From Lepeophtheirus salmonis (lineage: Eukaryota > Arthropoda > Copepoda > Siphonostomatoida > Caligidae): a stretch of 64,000 bases of DNA. This document shows positions 1-12,503 of the stretch, one piece after another. Both the position numbers and the translations under genes were made by a program. The stretch's first letter is position 1, and each line of letters begins with the position of its first letter. The notes beneath the pieces were generated by a model, which had not been told where the DNA came from, did no database searches, and worked only from the letters and a program-made list of their open reading frames with translations. The stretch spans positions 57,714,492 through 57,778,491 of the forward strand of contig NC_052136.2 of the NCBI RefSeq assembly GCF_016086655.4, read 5' to 3'.

Positions 1-430
1 TTTAAGGCTGAAATTACCCAGAAAATACCTCAATTGAGGAAGAAAAAGGTGCTCTTTCACCAAGACAATGTACCATGTCACAAGTCAATAAAAACAGCTG
101 CAAAATTGGTCGAATTGGGTTTTGAATTGCTACCGCACCCACCGTATTTTTTTGATCTGGCTCCAGCGACTACTGGCTCTTCGCAGAACTCAAAAAGATG
201 CTCCGTGGGAAGAGATTTGGCTCAGATGAGGAAGCGATTGTCGAAACTGAAGCATATTTTGGAGGTCTCGATAAATCGTTCTACAGCCGTGGTATCGAAA
301 AGATAGAAAGACGTTAAAATGATTGTATCATTCTAAAAGGAGATTACATTGATGAATAAAAATGAATTTTGGCAAAAAAATGTTGTTTTCCTATCTAGGC
401 TCGGGACAACATTTTTGACCGATATGTAAT
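1..430 (+). mobile_element. mariner transposon, 3' half, frameshifted (window edge)
   Basis: The frame is open from the first base and gives the C-terminal catalytic part of a mariner (DD34D) transposase. The second catalytic Asp is in the FHQDN..CHKS block and the HPPY..DLAP block follows. One base is missing after DLAP (near 167). This throws the annotated frame (34-306) off and removes the third Asp (S-D-Y). In the next frame the family C-terminus continues: LRGKRFGSDEEA, YFGGLDKSFYSRGIEK, then after a stop LKGDYIDE to about 355. A likely terminal inverted repeat lies near 370-430. The 5' half is outside the window. It is a dead copy. The family call is firm; the exact 3' border is not. 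Confidence 0.85.
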
Positions 431-1621
431 ACACTTAGACGTGTATACTCACGATAAATGTGGTAACTCTAGTTCACCTCTGCTAGAGTCTGACTACAAG
501 TAAAGACCCAAATAAGATCCGAAAAGTTTGGATGCAACTGTTTATATAAAACGAAATTTTTGAATACGGCAAAAAAAAAAAAAAAAAAAATCCAAATTTG
601 TATATTTAATTGCAACCACTCGATTGTTTTGGACCGTTTCTAAATATATACTAGAGACATGATGAAAGGAGATATATTCATATTAATTATTATTATAAAT
701 GATTAAATAATCGTTATGGAATATTAGGATATATATTTGTTTCATATTGAGAGGTCTTAATATTTTATATTGTGAACTGCACATAAAATCTTCAAAATTC
801 ACAAAGAAATTAAAATTTCTTTGTATTTTGAGGTTGAATAATGTCAACTGTTGTGCTTATTTTTTGGTAATATACGCTCAACGAGTAGTTTATTACCAAC
901 TAACTGTGTTGTAACTATTATTCAGGCCATATCTCCTCCCAATACGAAAATATATACATAAACATAAATGAATAATTGAAATTTTGAATTAAAATTGCAG
1001 AGTTTTTATTTTATTTTAATAATTCTGGATCTAGTTCAACGTCAATATAGATGTGTTTTCTATTTTATTGGAGAAATAATCAATAAGAAGCGGACTTTAT
1101 AACCTATTATAATTATATTTAGATTGATTTTGTTTTATATAATAATTCATTATCACGGAATTATTTTAAAATTTTCAGTACTTAACCTTGAGGAATTTTG
1201 CTTCAAAAAAAATAAAATCAAAGCAATATTGCTGCTGATTTAAACCTTTCAGTATAATTTTTTCTCTTCTAACTGAAATTTAAATCATTTATGCTTCAAA
1301 TAAACTCCTTTGACATAAAAAAGTTGATAACTCTAGGCGTTATTCCTTTCCGACAAAACTCATAAGTGCGTTTTCTTAGAATTGGATGTTCGCATAGAAA
1401 ATAAAAGTACATATTTAAAATTTGTGAGTTGTATTATTAATTATTTCAATCTGAACTTTAGATACAAGCCTGTTTATGGTATTTTTTACCAATATTAATT
1501 GTGATTAATTGAGTAACAATTATAGTTGATAAATTGTTTTTTTATATGTATTTTATATTTATTGAATATATGGTGTAATTTTACTTATCCATTGTATCTA
1601 AGGATATAAACATATATTTGT
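431..1621. other. A+T-rich DNA without recognisable gene
   Basis: No coding signal or repeat relative was recognised. The stretch has short poly-A runs (for example near 571) and no long open frames. Confidence 0.6.
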
Positions 1622-1781
1622 AAGGTTGTGTCCTTATCGATCTAGCGGACAAAGTTGAACTTTCTTCCCAATATCCCCTCACGGCCCCACTTTGAAAACC
1701 ATTGTTTTAAGCAGCCAGAAACTGTTTAAATGAAAGAACCGAGACCGGGGCCGATAGAAACCCTGAACCGGGCACAACCTT
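1622..1781. mobile_element. 160-bp MITE, copy 1 (TIR GTTGTGTC)
   Basis: Near-perfect 12-bp terminal inverted repeats, AAGGTTGTGTCC at 1622-1633 and GGGCACAACCTT at 1770-1781 (11/12), enclose a G+C-richer 160-bp body that stands out from the flanks. The body contains a GGCCCCACTTTGAAAACC block that resembles hAT-type ends, but no coding frame. A second 160-bp element with the same GTTGTGTC..GACACAAC ends lies at 56717-56876, so this is probably a small non-autonomous family. I could not settle a target-site duplication. Confidence 0.6.
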
Positions 1782-2350
1782 GTCAATTTGTGATTCAAAG
1801 ATACTGTAAGAACGTCTATATAAAGACAACAGGGTATGTAAAATGGGATTAATTATTTTTCGAAGTCCACTTTTTACTATAATTCCTTTTTTTTAGTATG
1901 GTCAAGAAAATAAAAACATTTTATTAATCATAAGTTATTTAAAATAATGTATGCCAGACAAGATACTTAATAAAATAATTGTAAAATTTATCTTAGTCAG
2001 GTATTTACTTGATTTTTAATCCTGTCATTTTAATATTGTAAAATTTAATTAATCAGATCTTAAACTAATATTTATTCAGTAACCTTTATAATTGCAAGTT
2101 TGTATTATAAATCAGTAACCAAAAGTTTTAAGTCTAGGTATCAAATCAAATACTTACAGGACACTCCTCCATATGCAAAGTAATACACTTGCATTATATG
2201 AATATATAGGCATAGTATGAATGAGCTCATCAACAACAACAAAAAATATTGTTTACCTTAATATATAGTTTTTTTCTAGCTTATTATCATATTATACAAA
2301 AACACGAAATAAGGTGAATATAACCCACTATACGGGGAGTCAGAGATTCC
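1782..2350. other. A+T-rich DNA, nothing recognised
   Basis: No coding frame, repeat pair or motif recognised. Confidence 0.55.
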
Positions 2351-2354
2351 AAAC

Positions 2355-2402
2355 ACTGCGTTATTCGAAATTCACGGTATTTGAAACTGCGTTATACGAA
2401 TA
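2355..2402 (+). repeat. Direct repeat of ~17 bp, pogo/Tigger-like end?
   Basis: ACTGCGTTATTCGAAAT at 2355-2371 recurs as ACTGCGTTATACGAATA at 2386-2402, 31 bp apart. Paired 'GTTATNCGAA' modules are reminiscent of pogo/Tigger terminal repeats, but no matching inverted end or transposase was found. The class assignment is a guess. Confidence 0.25.
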
Positions 2403-2631
2403 CCCCATTTTATAGTGCAAAATATTCATACAAGGGACACATCATAGTTTTATATAATATCAAACTTCGTGTGCATCTACATTCGCAGTGGGAAACTATT
2501 CTTTAAAAATTGATAGCAACATAATTTTAACAAAATCTTTTTATATTTATAAATACAGAGTGAGGACTCCAAAATTAGAATCCTCTTTGAGGCTGTCTGG
2601 CCTCAGTACTAAAAGTCTGACAATTTTGTAA

Positions 2632-3230
2632 TTGGGTCATTCGAAAGAACTGACAAAAAGCTTCAATGTTTTTTTTTTGTTTTTGTGTGATCCAAAATGT
2701 CCGAGCAACAAGCAAAATAGCAGAGGGTATGCGATCTCCTCCACGTACAAAATTTACTCCGACAAGAAGATCTTCATAGTGGACACTGTTCTAAAGAGGA
2801 AAAATGCTCGCTTCTTGGCTTAATCAAGAGCTCAGGTCGAGGGAACCTTTAGAACCAAACATCTAGTTCAGGTCATGTTCCTCGGTGTTGTGGCGTATGA
2901 CGATGGCAAGTTGCCTCTCTACTTCTTAAAGTCCAACGAGAAAGTCCACAAGGACGTCTACTCAAAGGTCCTCATGTACCATGTCTTGCTATGTTTAAAG
3001 AGTATGTTCTCTAGGGACAAATATGTGTACTTCTCATCCGAATGTCGATGCCCTGAAGGCCTTGATCACAGAGTAGTGGAACAACTTGTTCTCGGACTTC
3101 CTCAAGGCCAGTTGTGATTTTATTCGTCCCGTATCGAAAACATCATTTAGAATTAAGGGGATTGAATACAAATTGTTGAATTATCAAATTTTCCTTCAAA
3201 ATTGAAAAAATAAAAATATTTAGAAGTGAA
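2632..3230 (+). pseudogene. maT-like (DD37D) Tc1/mariner transposase, internally deleted
   Basis: The readable frame carries the first catalytic block (YSDKKIFIVDTV, where the family has SDEK), KRKNARFLA, a stop at 2820-2822, then in the same frame the FRTKH and FLGVVAYD blocks, YFLKSNEKV and YSKVLMYHVLL. After the DKYVY block the frame jumps straight to the C-terminal helix (NVDALKAL, WNNLFSDFLKASC) in another frame. The TQDGAPSH..SPDLNPLDY part with catalytic Asp 2 and 3 is missing. The HTH part upstream is not recognisable. It resembles the copies at 14484 and 49703. Dead fragment; no terminal repeats seen. Confidence 0.8.
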
Positions 3231-3234
3231 AACG

Positions 3235-5890
3235 GGTTTTAGAATTTTTGCAATTTTTGAGTCTTCGTCTTGTAAATATATTTGTGACTTTTCCATTCGT
3301 ATTGAAAGTCAAGCCTATAAAGAAAGTGCATACCCACAAAATTCTTGCCACAAATATATATCTGTATAATACAAGAGATAAAATAGAAATATTTTGCACG
3401 TCTATTATAAATGTAAACTACATACATATATTAAAACCTTCTCAATATTTTTTTTGCATATATTTTATTAACTTGCATTATGTTTTTGCCCATTTATTGA
3501 TAGTTTGATTTTGTGTATGTGAAAAAACTATTTTATTAGAGCAATTTGAATACCTTTTGCACAATCAAATAGTCTCTTCTTTGTTTCTATAAATATGAAA
3601 AATAGCATAGTAAAGAATGTGGTATAAAAATGGAGTTATTATGTAAGTTAACTTATGGCTTTTTTTAAGAACATTTAATTTTATTTTGTTCTCCCGAAAA
3701 GCTAAAAATTTAGAATTTAATCTAATTAAATATTCTACTAAGCATTGTATATTCCTACTATTAAATAAACAATTGTTGAAAAGTTGCTGAAAGTGATGGC
3801 ATTGACTAACTATTATTTAATTGTTGGACAGGTTTTTATTTTTGTTATGGGACTATCCATATTGTTTTCCGATAGCTTTTATATGTAGATTTATATACAT
3901 ATATATACAATACATAAAATAAATAATATAGAATGCTAGGAAGAATTGCGTTAAATTAACATGAATAAGCAATTTAAGTTAAAATTAGACATCCTACCCA
4001 AGACCTACCCCTAAAAATAATCAAACATTCCAATAAGATGAACTTAAAGTTATATAAATAATCATATATTAAATATTTCAAAACATAGTAATCAATCCAT
4101 TGATCTACCTCGATGAAAGCGTTCATAGCTCCAAACAAGTTTTTTAAAACTAGTCATGTATCGAGCTGAATCTGATAGTTTGTATTTGACAATGTCAATA
4201 GAATAATCCCAGGTATCACGGCCCATCCTCAATATTTTTAACAAAAAAGCAGCATATATAGCTACAGAGGACAAAACTCTACTCTCAAGTTTTCTCCATG
4301 AATTATTTACGCACATTTCAATTTATGGGCATTAAGAGCTTTGGCGCTCAAAAAGCTAAATGTATTGCCCGATTTTCAGAGCTTTTTAGCCTTTGCTATG
4401 TCAAAAAAAAGTTGCCTTTAAGGTATTAACATCCCCCCCCCCCTCCTCATTAAGATAAACAAATTTGAGTAAAAAGAAAAGTAAAGATAGTGTTTATTTG
4501 ATATTGAAAACACAATTGAAATTTTACTGAAATCTTTGTAATTCGTTATTAAGTTGAGTAAAATATTTAAATATATTTCTCAAATATTCAATTGAATTAG
4601 TATTAATTTCGAAATGTATTCGTCAAAGAATGTTTTTTGATGAAAATAAGAGATACAGCGAATAATTTTATTTGAATAATTCGTCTGGCTAAAAAAATCT
4701 TATTTTCTTGACAAAATAAAGACGAAATTTAATGTGACGAAACTGGTACGAAATATAAAGAAACAAACAAAACAAAAAAAAAAAAAAAATAGCACTGAAT
4801 TGTATTTTCTCAATAGTATCCGAAAAGACTTGAACAACTTCTTTGCATTCATTTGTCAGCTATCAATTTGATTAATATTGAACTTTAATTATTTATTGTT
4901 AGTCTTTTAACTGCTATAAGATAAAGAAAATCCCAACAGTTGGGGAGAATGATGTAATTGACCGTACAACATATGTACCAATTAATTTTAATTTTTCTTT
5001 TATTCTTTGAGGAGAAAAAAATATGAGATGAAATGAAGATTGAGTCCTAGATTGTAATTTTTGAAAAACTTAAAGTAATAAACTGTTTACTTCGGTGCCT
5101 TTTTATTAGTGTCTTAATGAATACAATACTGAAGTTTATAACATAACTAAATAAGTGAAAGTGCACTCATTTTAAGGAGTGTCAGAATATAATTGTTCAA
5201 TGTGTTTTTACAAGAAATCCAATTTTTGCAAATAGATTCTACAACTGTATCCTTGCACGCTTAAAAATGCACCAATTTCAACTTTTCTAAGCATGGCCAA
5301 ATATTTTCTTTATCTTGACACTAAAATCTAAAATAGTAATAGTTATAACAATGGTTTTAGTGCATTCACGTCCTTAAATTGTAATTATAACGTTAATTTC
5401 ATTGTTGATGGTCTATTAATAAGAATTTTATATTCCATATTGGTATTTTATTGACTGATTTGAAACCGTATTATTTGCTAATATAACAATTAATTAGATG
5501 AACATATATTTGAGTACAAATTATCAAAATCCAAATGATTTAATTTTATAATACATTTATGACTATATAAATATATTTTCATCCGCTTTCATTCATGTAA
5601 TTCATTCTAAAAATATTATTATTTAGTATAATATAATTAAAATTGAGCCATATATTCTATTTTCTATTTATTTTCAAAATAATAGATTATATATGACACT
5701 TATTGTGCTATTATTAATTAATAACTAATATATGATTTAGTACAACAAGTAGATTGATTCATCTTTGATTTTTGAGACGGATAGATCATTTTGTTTATTA
5801 AGATTTTATCAAAAGGATCAAAGGATAAAAAAACCCCAAAAAAAAAAAAACCGGAACAATGAATAGAGCATTTTTAAAAACCTATTTACT
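3235..5890. other. Long A+T-rich stretch without recognised gene
   Basis: It contains a 14-base C run near 4430, several poly-A tracts and one 74-codon minus-strand frame (4092-4316) that I could not assign to a family. Nothing here supports a gene. Confidence 0.55.
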
Positions 5891-5891
5891 A

Positions 5892-5992
5892 ATTATTCCT
5901 GTTCAGCTATTCAACATAACTTCTTTCAACAGACAAGATAGCAGAAGTTTAAAGTAGAAAGTGTTTGGTCATAACTTATTATTATAGGCTCT
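5892..5992 (+). repeat. Dispersed repeat copy 1 (partner at 60110)
   Basis: About 100 bp, including ATTCAACATAACTTCTTTCA, AGACAAGATA and GTTTAAAGTAG blocks, recurs in direct orientation at 60110-60200 with roughly 75-80% identity by eye. Class unknown; noncoding. Confidence 0.55.
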
Positions 5993-5994
5993 AG

Positions 5995-6945
5995 CTATCA
6001 TTTCTTATTATTTATCAATGTTGAAGCCTATTTTAAACAGAAGTACAAACTTATCATATGTAAATTTAGAAAACAATTAGATTTAAAACTACTTAAGAGT
6101 TGTGTAATAATTTTTGGGAAGTATCAAACTTTTCTTTCAAAATAAGAAAGGTTTTATAAGAAATAAATGATTTTTATTACATTAATTAATTACAAATCAA
6201 CCTTTCAATTGATGGAAACTCAGTGGCGTAACTAGGTTTAAAATTTGGTATATGTCGAATAATTACCTATTTGGAATTCGGATCTAATATTACAAATATA
6301 TTTTTGTATTGCATCTTGAAATCTTTCCTTTAATAAAATACAAGGGAGAAAAAGGTCCAATATCAGTTTGTAGTTAGCCCATTTCTTCCCAACTGTAGGA
6401 TTAATCTTCATAATAATAGGGGATGGTTCACTATTTAATACGAAATTGTCTTTGATCAATCAAAATTCAGAAACAATAAAAAGCCAAGAAAAGTAGAAAA
6501 ATCAACAACTGACGAAGAAATATAAATTAAATGTTCATAGGATATCGCCGTAATAAATTCAGATTTTCTTTGTTTTAAAGAGATTTTGGGACCTTCAAAC
6601 TCCAATAGTCAAATTTTGTCTATTTTTCACTTAATAGACTAATGTATTATTTTGTTACTTTTTTAAACCTACCACATAACTAATCTCAAAAAAAGTATGC
6701 TGCTGAAAAAAATTATTCATAAGTCATAAAAAATGTTCAATGTCTAACTTTAGTTATGAAATTTTTATTTGTAGGTTGAGATTTTTATAGGAACCATACA
6801 GTTTTTAGCATTGATGAAATTTTAACAATATTTAATATATAAAAATCCACTACTGTTCAACATAAGAATTACCCTTATAAATTTTTTTTAAAGTCATTTA
6901 TAAAGTCACAATAAATTAATCTACAATGGTAATTTATAAAGACAC
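5995..6945. other. A+T-rich DNA, nothing recognised
   Basis: No supported feature; the 73-codon minus-strand frame at 6238-6459 has no recognisable motif. Confidence 0.5.
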
Positions 6946-6946
6946 C

Positions 6947-7394
6947 TTATCTGAAACAGTCTGTATATTCTCATAAGACCGTCATTGCCTCATGATGTTA
7001 TTTTGTTAGCGGACTTCCCATTGGTAATACATTTATGTATGGGGATAAATATACGTTGTAGCAAAGTATGTCTACCCATTTTCAAAATGGATTCATCAAC
7101 AAGCTGTTGATGTAAATAAACATTTATATGCTTGTCCTTTCAATTGAATACAATGCATGTCATGAATGAATATTTATCAATTCTTATCATCCTTAAGCCT
7201 GTAAAAAATAACAAAATATATCATTCCTCCATCCCATGTATTGTACCACATGTCACTAGTATGCAACATTTCCTTTTCGTTAAAACATTAGACAATCAAC
7301 AAACCATTTTTAATATTAATATTATGATACATTTGAACCTCAATCTTTTATTATGTGAGTTGTAATGAACATAGATACAGACTGTTTCAGATAA
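6947..7394. mobile_element. 448-bp element bounded by perfect 20-bp inverted repeats
   Basis: TTATCTGAAACAGTCTGTAT at 6947-6966 is repeated exactly in inverse at 7375-7394. A perfect 20-bp pair at 448 bp is far beyond chance even in A+T-rich DNA. The interior is noncoding. No TA or longer target duplication is evident. It sits about 45 bp from the transposase fragment at 7440, so it could be the terminal part of that element rather than an independent MITE. Confidence 0.6.
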
Positions 7395-7439
7395 ACTATC
7401 TGAATTCAAAAAATAAAAAGAAAGTACTTATATAATTTA

Positions 7440-7781
7440 CTAAAGAGATGTAGACAAAACATTTTTATTCAATGTGTACAAACTCCATTTTGACCAATGA
7501 CTCATTTCCATACAACCATTGAAAGAGAAACATGCTTTAGCTGCAACTGTGTCTTGCTTGAATGTGTAAGTCCTGCCAGCAGCCACAGTCTTCATACAGG
7601 GTACAACAACCGTTCCTAGGACACCCATGTAAACATCTTTGTTGATTCTGATGCCAACACTAAAAAAATTAGGATTCATAGCAAAGCATTCACTCCTGAT
7701 GATATCCAATGTCAAAATAGCAGTCACATTATTGCTTCTGGAGACAACAAGGACCCTGTCTGAACATCTTAGCAGATCCAA
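7440..7781 (-). pseudogene. Tc1/mariner-like transposase fragment, central part
   Basis: About 113 codons with a degraded catalytic centre: AMNPNFFSVGIRINKDVY matches the 'VMPPHFF..GLRVNAAAY' block of DD37D transposases. VLGTVVVPC and VAAGRTYTFKQD (second catalytic Asp) follow, then SHWSKWSLYTLNK. The N-terminal HTH and the third Asp block are gone. The apparent start is a TTG and only marks where the frame opens, so this is a remnant and not a gene with its own start. Confidence 0.65.
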
Positions 7782-7784
7782 CTA

Positions 7785-9730
7785 TCCTTTTGGCTAAATG
7801 ATCAATCTACAGTGAAGAGTGTTTCATTAGAAAATAAACGAAATGACTTTTATAGAGAAAAGAAGCATCTTCCCTTGGATCCCTCTTTTGTCCTTCATTC
7901 GATCAGTGAGTATATGACAATGCGTTAGGCGATAAGAGGTTAAACAAAGGTAATCTGAAAGAGCTTAGTAGAAGGTTGTCTTACTCATCCGGGGATCTTT
8001 TACTCATGAAGAACCGTGGAATGCTGATCTTTTGAGCCCAGACTTTCATTTCACTGAATTTTAATATTAAATGGAAATTTAAAAGCATTTTGCTTCACGT
8101 GTAGAACAAACCTAGAAGATTTTTAGTTTTTAATTTGAATTATGATTAAGACTTTAAATGGTGATTTAAATTGAGTACAATATATCTGAAATGCACTCTT
8201 CCTACGAGCTGAATGATTAGACATAATACTAGGTGTAAAAGTTTCTTTTTTTTAATTTTTTAGATAGGCTTAATCTAAAGAGATAAGATTCCTCCTTCAT
8301 CCCATGTTTACTATTCACGTTTTTTAAATAGATCCTTTTCCTATTTCCCTTCTCCCCTTCCCGCCCCTTTTCTATTCGGTTTAAATGGCTGTCTCTATAG
8401 ATATTACATACATACACATATACATTACTGAAGAGGGTAATGAATGAAAGCAAACGATCATAATGTTACAAATTAATAATTAATTAATTTCACGACATAT
8501 AAATAGGAGTATTATCCCATTAAAAAAGTTTTACAATGCACATATTTGGTTCATGTACGTACAAGGAGCCTCGTCTTTACAACAACTCTGCTCTTGTTTT
8601 TCTCCCTTTTTTTCTACCCTGTCATAATTGAAAGTATGTAATTAGGTACACTATGTAACGACTTCATTTAAGCTCTGTTTGGGATTATGATGGATTACAC
8701 ATATGGGGCACTCCTTGTTTACAGCTTACAAGAGTTTTAACACTTATTTAATAGTTACATTTTGTCAGAGAATACATTGAATTATTTGTTATTTCAAGAA
8801 AAGAAGAAAAATATCAAAATGGATCATAGTCTGATTATATAAGCTGAGATGGGAAAAACGTAGAATAAAATAGCAGTATCTGATTAAAAAAGGAGAAACG
8901 GTAGCTGCAATTGTTCTTTTTAAGATTATATTAATTTTTTCATAGATTGTTTCGGTGGTAACCCTGCGTTGTCCATATTATGTACGTTTTTCAAGATTAC
9001 AATTTTGAATAAATTCTCATGGAATTTCATTATTTTGTTTAAATCAACTTATTGAACCATTTTCAATCCATTAATAAAGCATTTATTTTGAATCGTGATA
9101 GAGTAATTATAGATGTTGTATAAATATATCTCGCTAAAATATGAATGAATGCTAACTTTGGTGATTTTTTTTTTAAACTGCATAACAAATTAAATATTGA
9201 ATTTTTAATATTTTCCAATACTAATGCTATTTTAAATGTTGAAGGTTCTCCTTTTTATAGGGGCAATACATTTTCTCTCTCCAAAATCATATATGAAGTA
9301 AAGAAGGGTATTCATTATGTAGTACCATTAGATTATCTCCTGCCTTCTCCTCACGCTAGAGCGCGCTCTACGAAATGCATATTCCTAGTTATAAGTATTA
9401 TGGAAATGAAATGGTACGTAATTGATGTTGTGTCAGCCAACCATTTAGCAAATAGATAGCTAAAGTATATTGAGATTTTAAAATTTAGAATATTGATATC
9501 TAATTGAGAGTGTTAAAACAATTATACACAAACTTCTAAGTTTATGTTAACGTTCAGCTGGTACCTGGTGGTCCATTGAAATCTAAACACTTACTAATTC
9601 AATAATTAATTAAGAATGAGTGATTATTAAAATTAATTCATATTTCGATGTATTAAAGCATAAACAATTAGGTAAAAAAACAACAACTGAGCTCTCTAGC
9701 TTATGTACAAGTCGAGAATATGACACTTGA
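7785..9730. other. A+T-rich DNA without recognised gene
   Basis: A 104-codon plus-strand frame (9145-9459) has no recognisable motif. It contains the 14-bp palindrome TAGAGCGCGCTCTA (9357-9370), an island of CpG in A+T-rich surroundings. Nothing else was seen. Confidence 0.5.
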
Positions 9731-9732
9731 AC

Positions 9733-10262
9733 GTGATTGAAGAATTTCCATTCGTGCACTCCAAGCAGTTGAGGGTCTCCAGGACCACCGTTTACGCCGT
9801 CAGCAAGTCCGAAACGTTGGAGAAAAAAGAATGGATCCGGAGGATTTAAAGAAAACATCACATCCAATTCCCTCAATTCCTTGAGGGCCTATGCAAGAGA
9901 TCTCTGAGTTTCGTATCAAACTGTCCGAAGAGTTATAAAAAAGTGAGTGAAAAGACCTTGTGAGGGTGGAAATGCACCTTTTGACATCAGCATCCGTTGC
10001 CAAACTCTTTTGAATAAGTTTTTAAGTAATCTTTTGAGTTCTTTTTTTGACACTTTTGGGGAAGGCCTGCAGCGATCTTCATCCGAACACTGAGGCGCTC
10101 AAAGCCATTTTCATTCAGCACTTGTCATGAGCTATGCCATGATAGAGGCCTACATCATTAGTGGGTACCAAGCCTTCCGCCGCCACCTGGAAGCCAAGAT
10201 TGCCAATAGGGGGGTCTAGATCAATGATTTGGAGAGCTCAGACAACATCTATTTTTAGCCTT
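9733..10262 (+). mobile_element. Internally deleted maT-like transposon, copy A
   Basis: The plus strand encodes the N-terminal HTH of a transposase (KQLRVSRTTVYAVSKSETLE), then frameshifted linker sequence (the LVRVE..LLTSASVAKL block near 9955-10010). It jumps directly to the C-terminal tail (HPNTEALKAIFIQH, then YQAFRRHLEAKIANRGV) with a stop at 10217-10219. The whole catalytic domain (all three acidic blocks) is absent. The copy at 16986-17420 on the other strand belongs to the same family and has a nearly identical left breakpoint but keeps more of the right side. Confidence 0.75.
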
Positions 10263-10264
10263 GC

Positions 10265-11215
10265 TTTCGTTGAAATTCTATTGCTAATTAATACATTATA
10301 TCTTGTTAAATTTTAAAATTCAAAGAGTTCAGATTTTAATGGACCCCTCGGTAATATAAATAAGAATCAACAAACCACCAAATAAGGCTGTCATATAGCT
10401 ATAATAACGCTGTTAAAAACTTTACTTGCATATATATTGGAATATATGTACCAACCTTATGTTTACTTGGAAACGCTATGTTTAGAGATGTGAAAATTTC
10501 CAAAATCCCCATGAGTGTAAAACATCGGAACGAATAAAAGTTGTTTTTGAGTCATTTTTGTTCGAGTCCAAGTCTCCAGCTCTGGAATCAATATTTAATC
10601 TACCATTTTATTGAAAATCCTTTCCATATAAAATTTTTTGCCATACAGTAAAATAGTTATCAATTAAATATATAATTCAATTTCAAAAATATGAATTTGT
10701 ATAATATTGCACGATTTATGATGAGTATGTAAATTTGCAATTTTTTAATCTGATTCATCATCTGAGTTCCACATTTTATTCTATCTCTATGGACTTTTAT
10801 TTGCTATTGAGATGAAATATAATTATACAAATGAAAAAGAGCGTATGAAGTGTTAAATAATCCATGAAACAACTTTTTCCATTAAATTTTAAATGACTCA
10901 TCACTTATGTATCTATAACAAAAATGCCATTTCAGATATATATTTTCTTTTTTGAAAAATTGTCATTTTATGATATAATTAATTAATTGAGTGATAGACA
11001 AGCTTTTGTAATAATAGGAATTATATGTATGCCTTTGGCTCAGAAGTTACATGTGGACATTTTGCTAAAACATAATATCAAAAATATTTAAACTTCCAAT
11101 TAAGCACTGCATAAATCATTTGTGCTGATTTAAGATTAATACAATCTTGTACAAAAATCGATAAGAAGATAAATGTTCATTTATTTTTTTTACATCATAT
11201 ATAAGTAGAAGCTTT
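10265..11215. other. A+T-rich DNA; one GAGTC-rich patch
   Basis: A short GTTCGAGTCCAAGTCTCCAG patch near 10560-10580 resembles patches at 13570, 24590 and 37690. No gene. Confidence 0.45.
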
Positions 11216-11218
11216 AGG

Positions 11219-11293
11219 CAACTTTGTCTTAAACTATTTTGCCTCAGGCCATCTTTAGTTAAACCATTTTGTCTCAAGGATATTTTGCCTTAA
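11219..11293 (+). repeat. Solo array of ~16-bp TTTTGCCTTAA modules
   Basis: Five degenerate modules in a row, each built on A-TTTTG-(C/T)CT-(T/C)A (for example AACTATTTTGCCTCAGG, ACCATTTTGTCTCAAGG, ATATTTTGCCTTAA). The same modules form both ends of the element at 46550-47093, so this is probably one end of another copy. No facing end was found downstream. Confidence 0.6.
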
Positions 11294-11294
11294 T

Positions 11295-12497
11295 TTATAA
11301 ATAAATGAGATTTATGTTATTTTTGATTAAAATTAATGTTCCCTTAAAAATTTTAATCAAAATATGTAAATGCATTAAATTGTTGGTTTTTGTTGGAAAA
11401 ATGATGAAATCATGTCCCAAAGTTTCAACGCATACACCAGCAAAATGTCACTATGTAATGAAGTGGAACTAGAGGGAAACAAATAGACCAATTATTATAA
11501 TATGAAAAACAAAAATAAAAATAAAAAACTCCCACGGAAGACACTTCGAATAAAATAATTACTAATCACTTTTCTGTTAGTAATTATCATTAGACATTCA
11601 TGGCAAAATCATTTGAATAAGTAAAACTTGTGACGTATGCAAATAATAAATAGGAATAATTAATTTGCTTATAGAAATTGGAGAAAAATACTAATGTAAA
11701 CCAGTGACAATTTGATATAAGCCATTCTAATGGTTATTTAAGCCATAGAACACGAAAATAATCTTTTTAATATTTTCAATTGCCTTGAAAACCTGTTTTT
11801 TTAAATCACGTTTTTAGAGTATTATTTCGATTCGAGCCATATTTTCAAATGAAATATTATAAACTTGAATATTCAATTTTAATAACAGTTGATAAAAAAC
11901 ATTAGAAACATAAAATATTTTTTATGTTGAATAAAGTTTCTACAAAAAGGTTCTAATCATTTCAAAATCGAAGATCTTATTTAAAAGCTATTATTTTTTT
12001 CCATATTTTCCAAATAGTATTATAAAAAAAAAGATTTTCATTAATTTTTTCAGTTTGAATTTTAATTTTGTAATACAATATTTCAAAATTAAATAAAATT
12101 AAGTCAATTATATGGGTAACAGTAAGATGTAATGTATATTTAACAAGGCAGGACAAGTTCAGAAATTAAATTTAAATAAGTCGATTTGATTACTTACGTC
12201 TAATCAATAAATAATAATCAAATACAATGGATATGGAACATATTTAAATGGGGATTAATCCCTAAAACATTAATTAAATATTATAATTAGTCAACCACAG
12301 GTCTTAATATCACTTCTGAATGCTGAGTGATATGCCAAAAAGTGTGCTAATTAATCCCGTTCTCAGTTATCCAGTATTTTTCTACATAATGCCTTTTCGG
12401 CAGTTTGTTCTAGAAATAAGAAATTACGCGAATTCTCTTAATTAGGGGTATAGCACATTTCAAAATAAGATGTAATAATCACGTATTATAATCACTC
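11295..12497. other. A+T-rich intron or flank of the 12504 exon
   Basis: No coding frame or repeat recognised. If the minus-strand exon above is real, this is its downstream intron. Confidence 0.45.
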
Positions 12498-12503
12498 ACT
12501 TAC
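12498..12503 (-). other. Splice donor GTAAGT
   Basis: Minus-strand reading is CACTTG then GTAAGT, a consensus 5' splice site, at a codon boundary (phase 0) where the coding character ends. Confidence 0.7.

Noticed and set aside
4092..4316. 74-codon minus frame (SWRKLESRVLSS.., SYERFHRGRSMD) as a gene
   Set aside because: No family, splice or start evidence; length is possible by chance.
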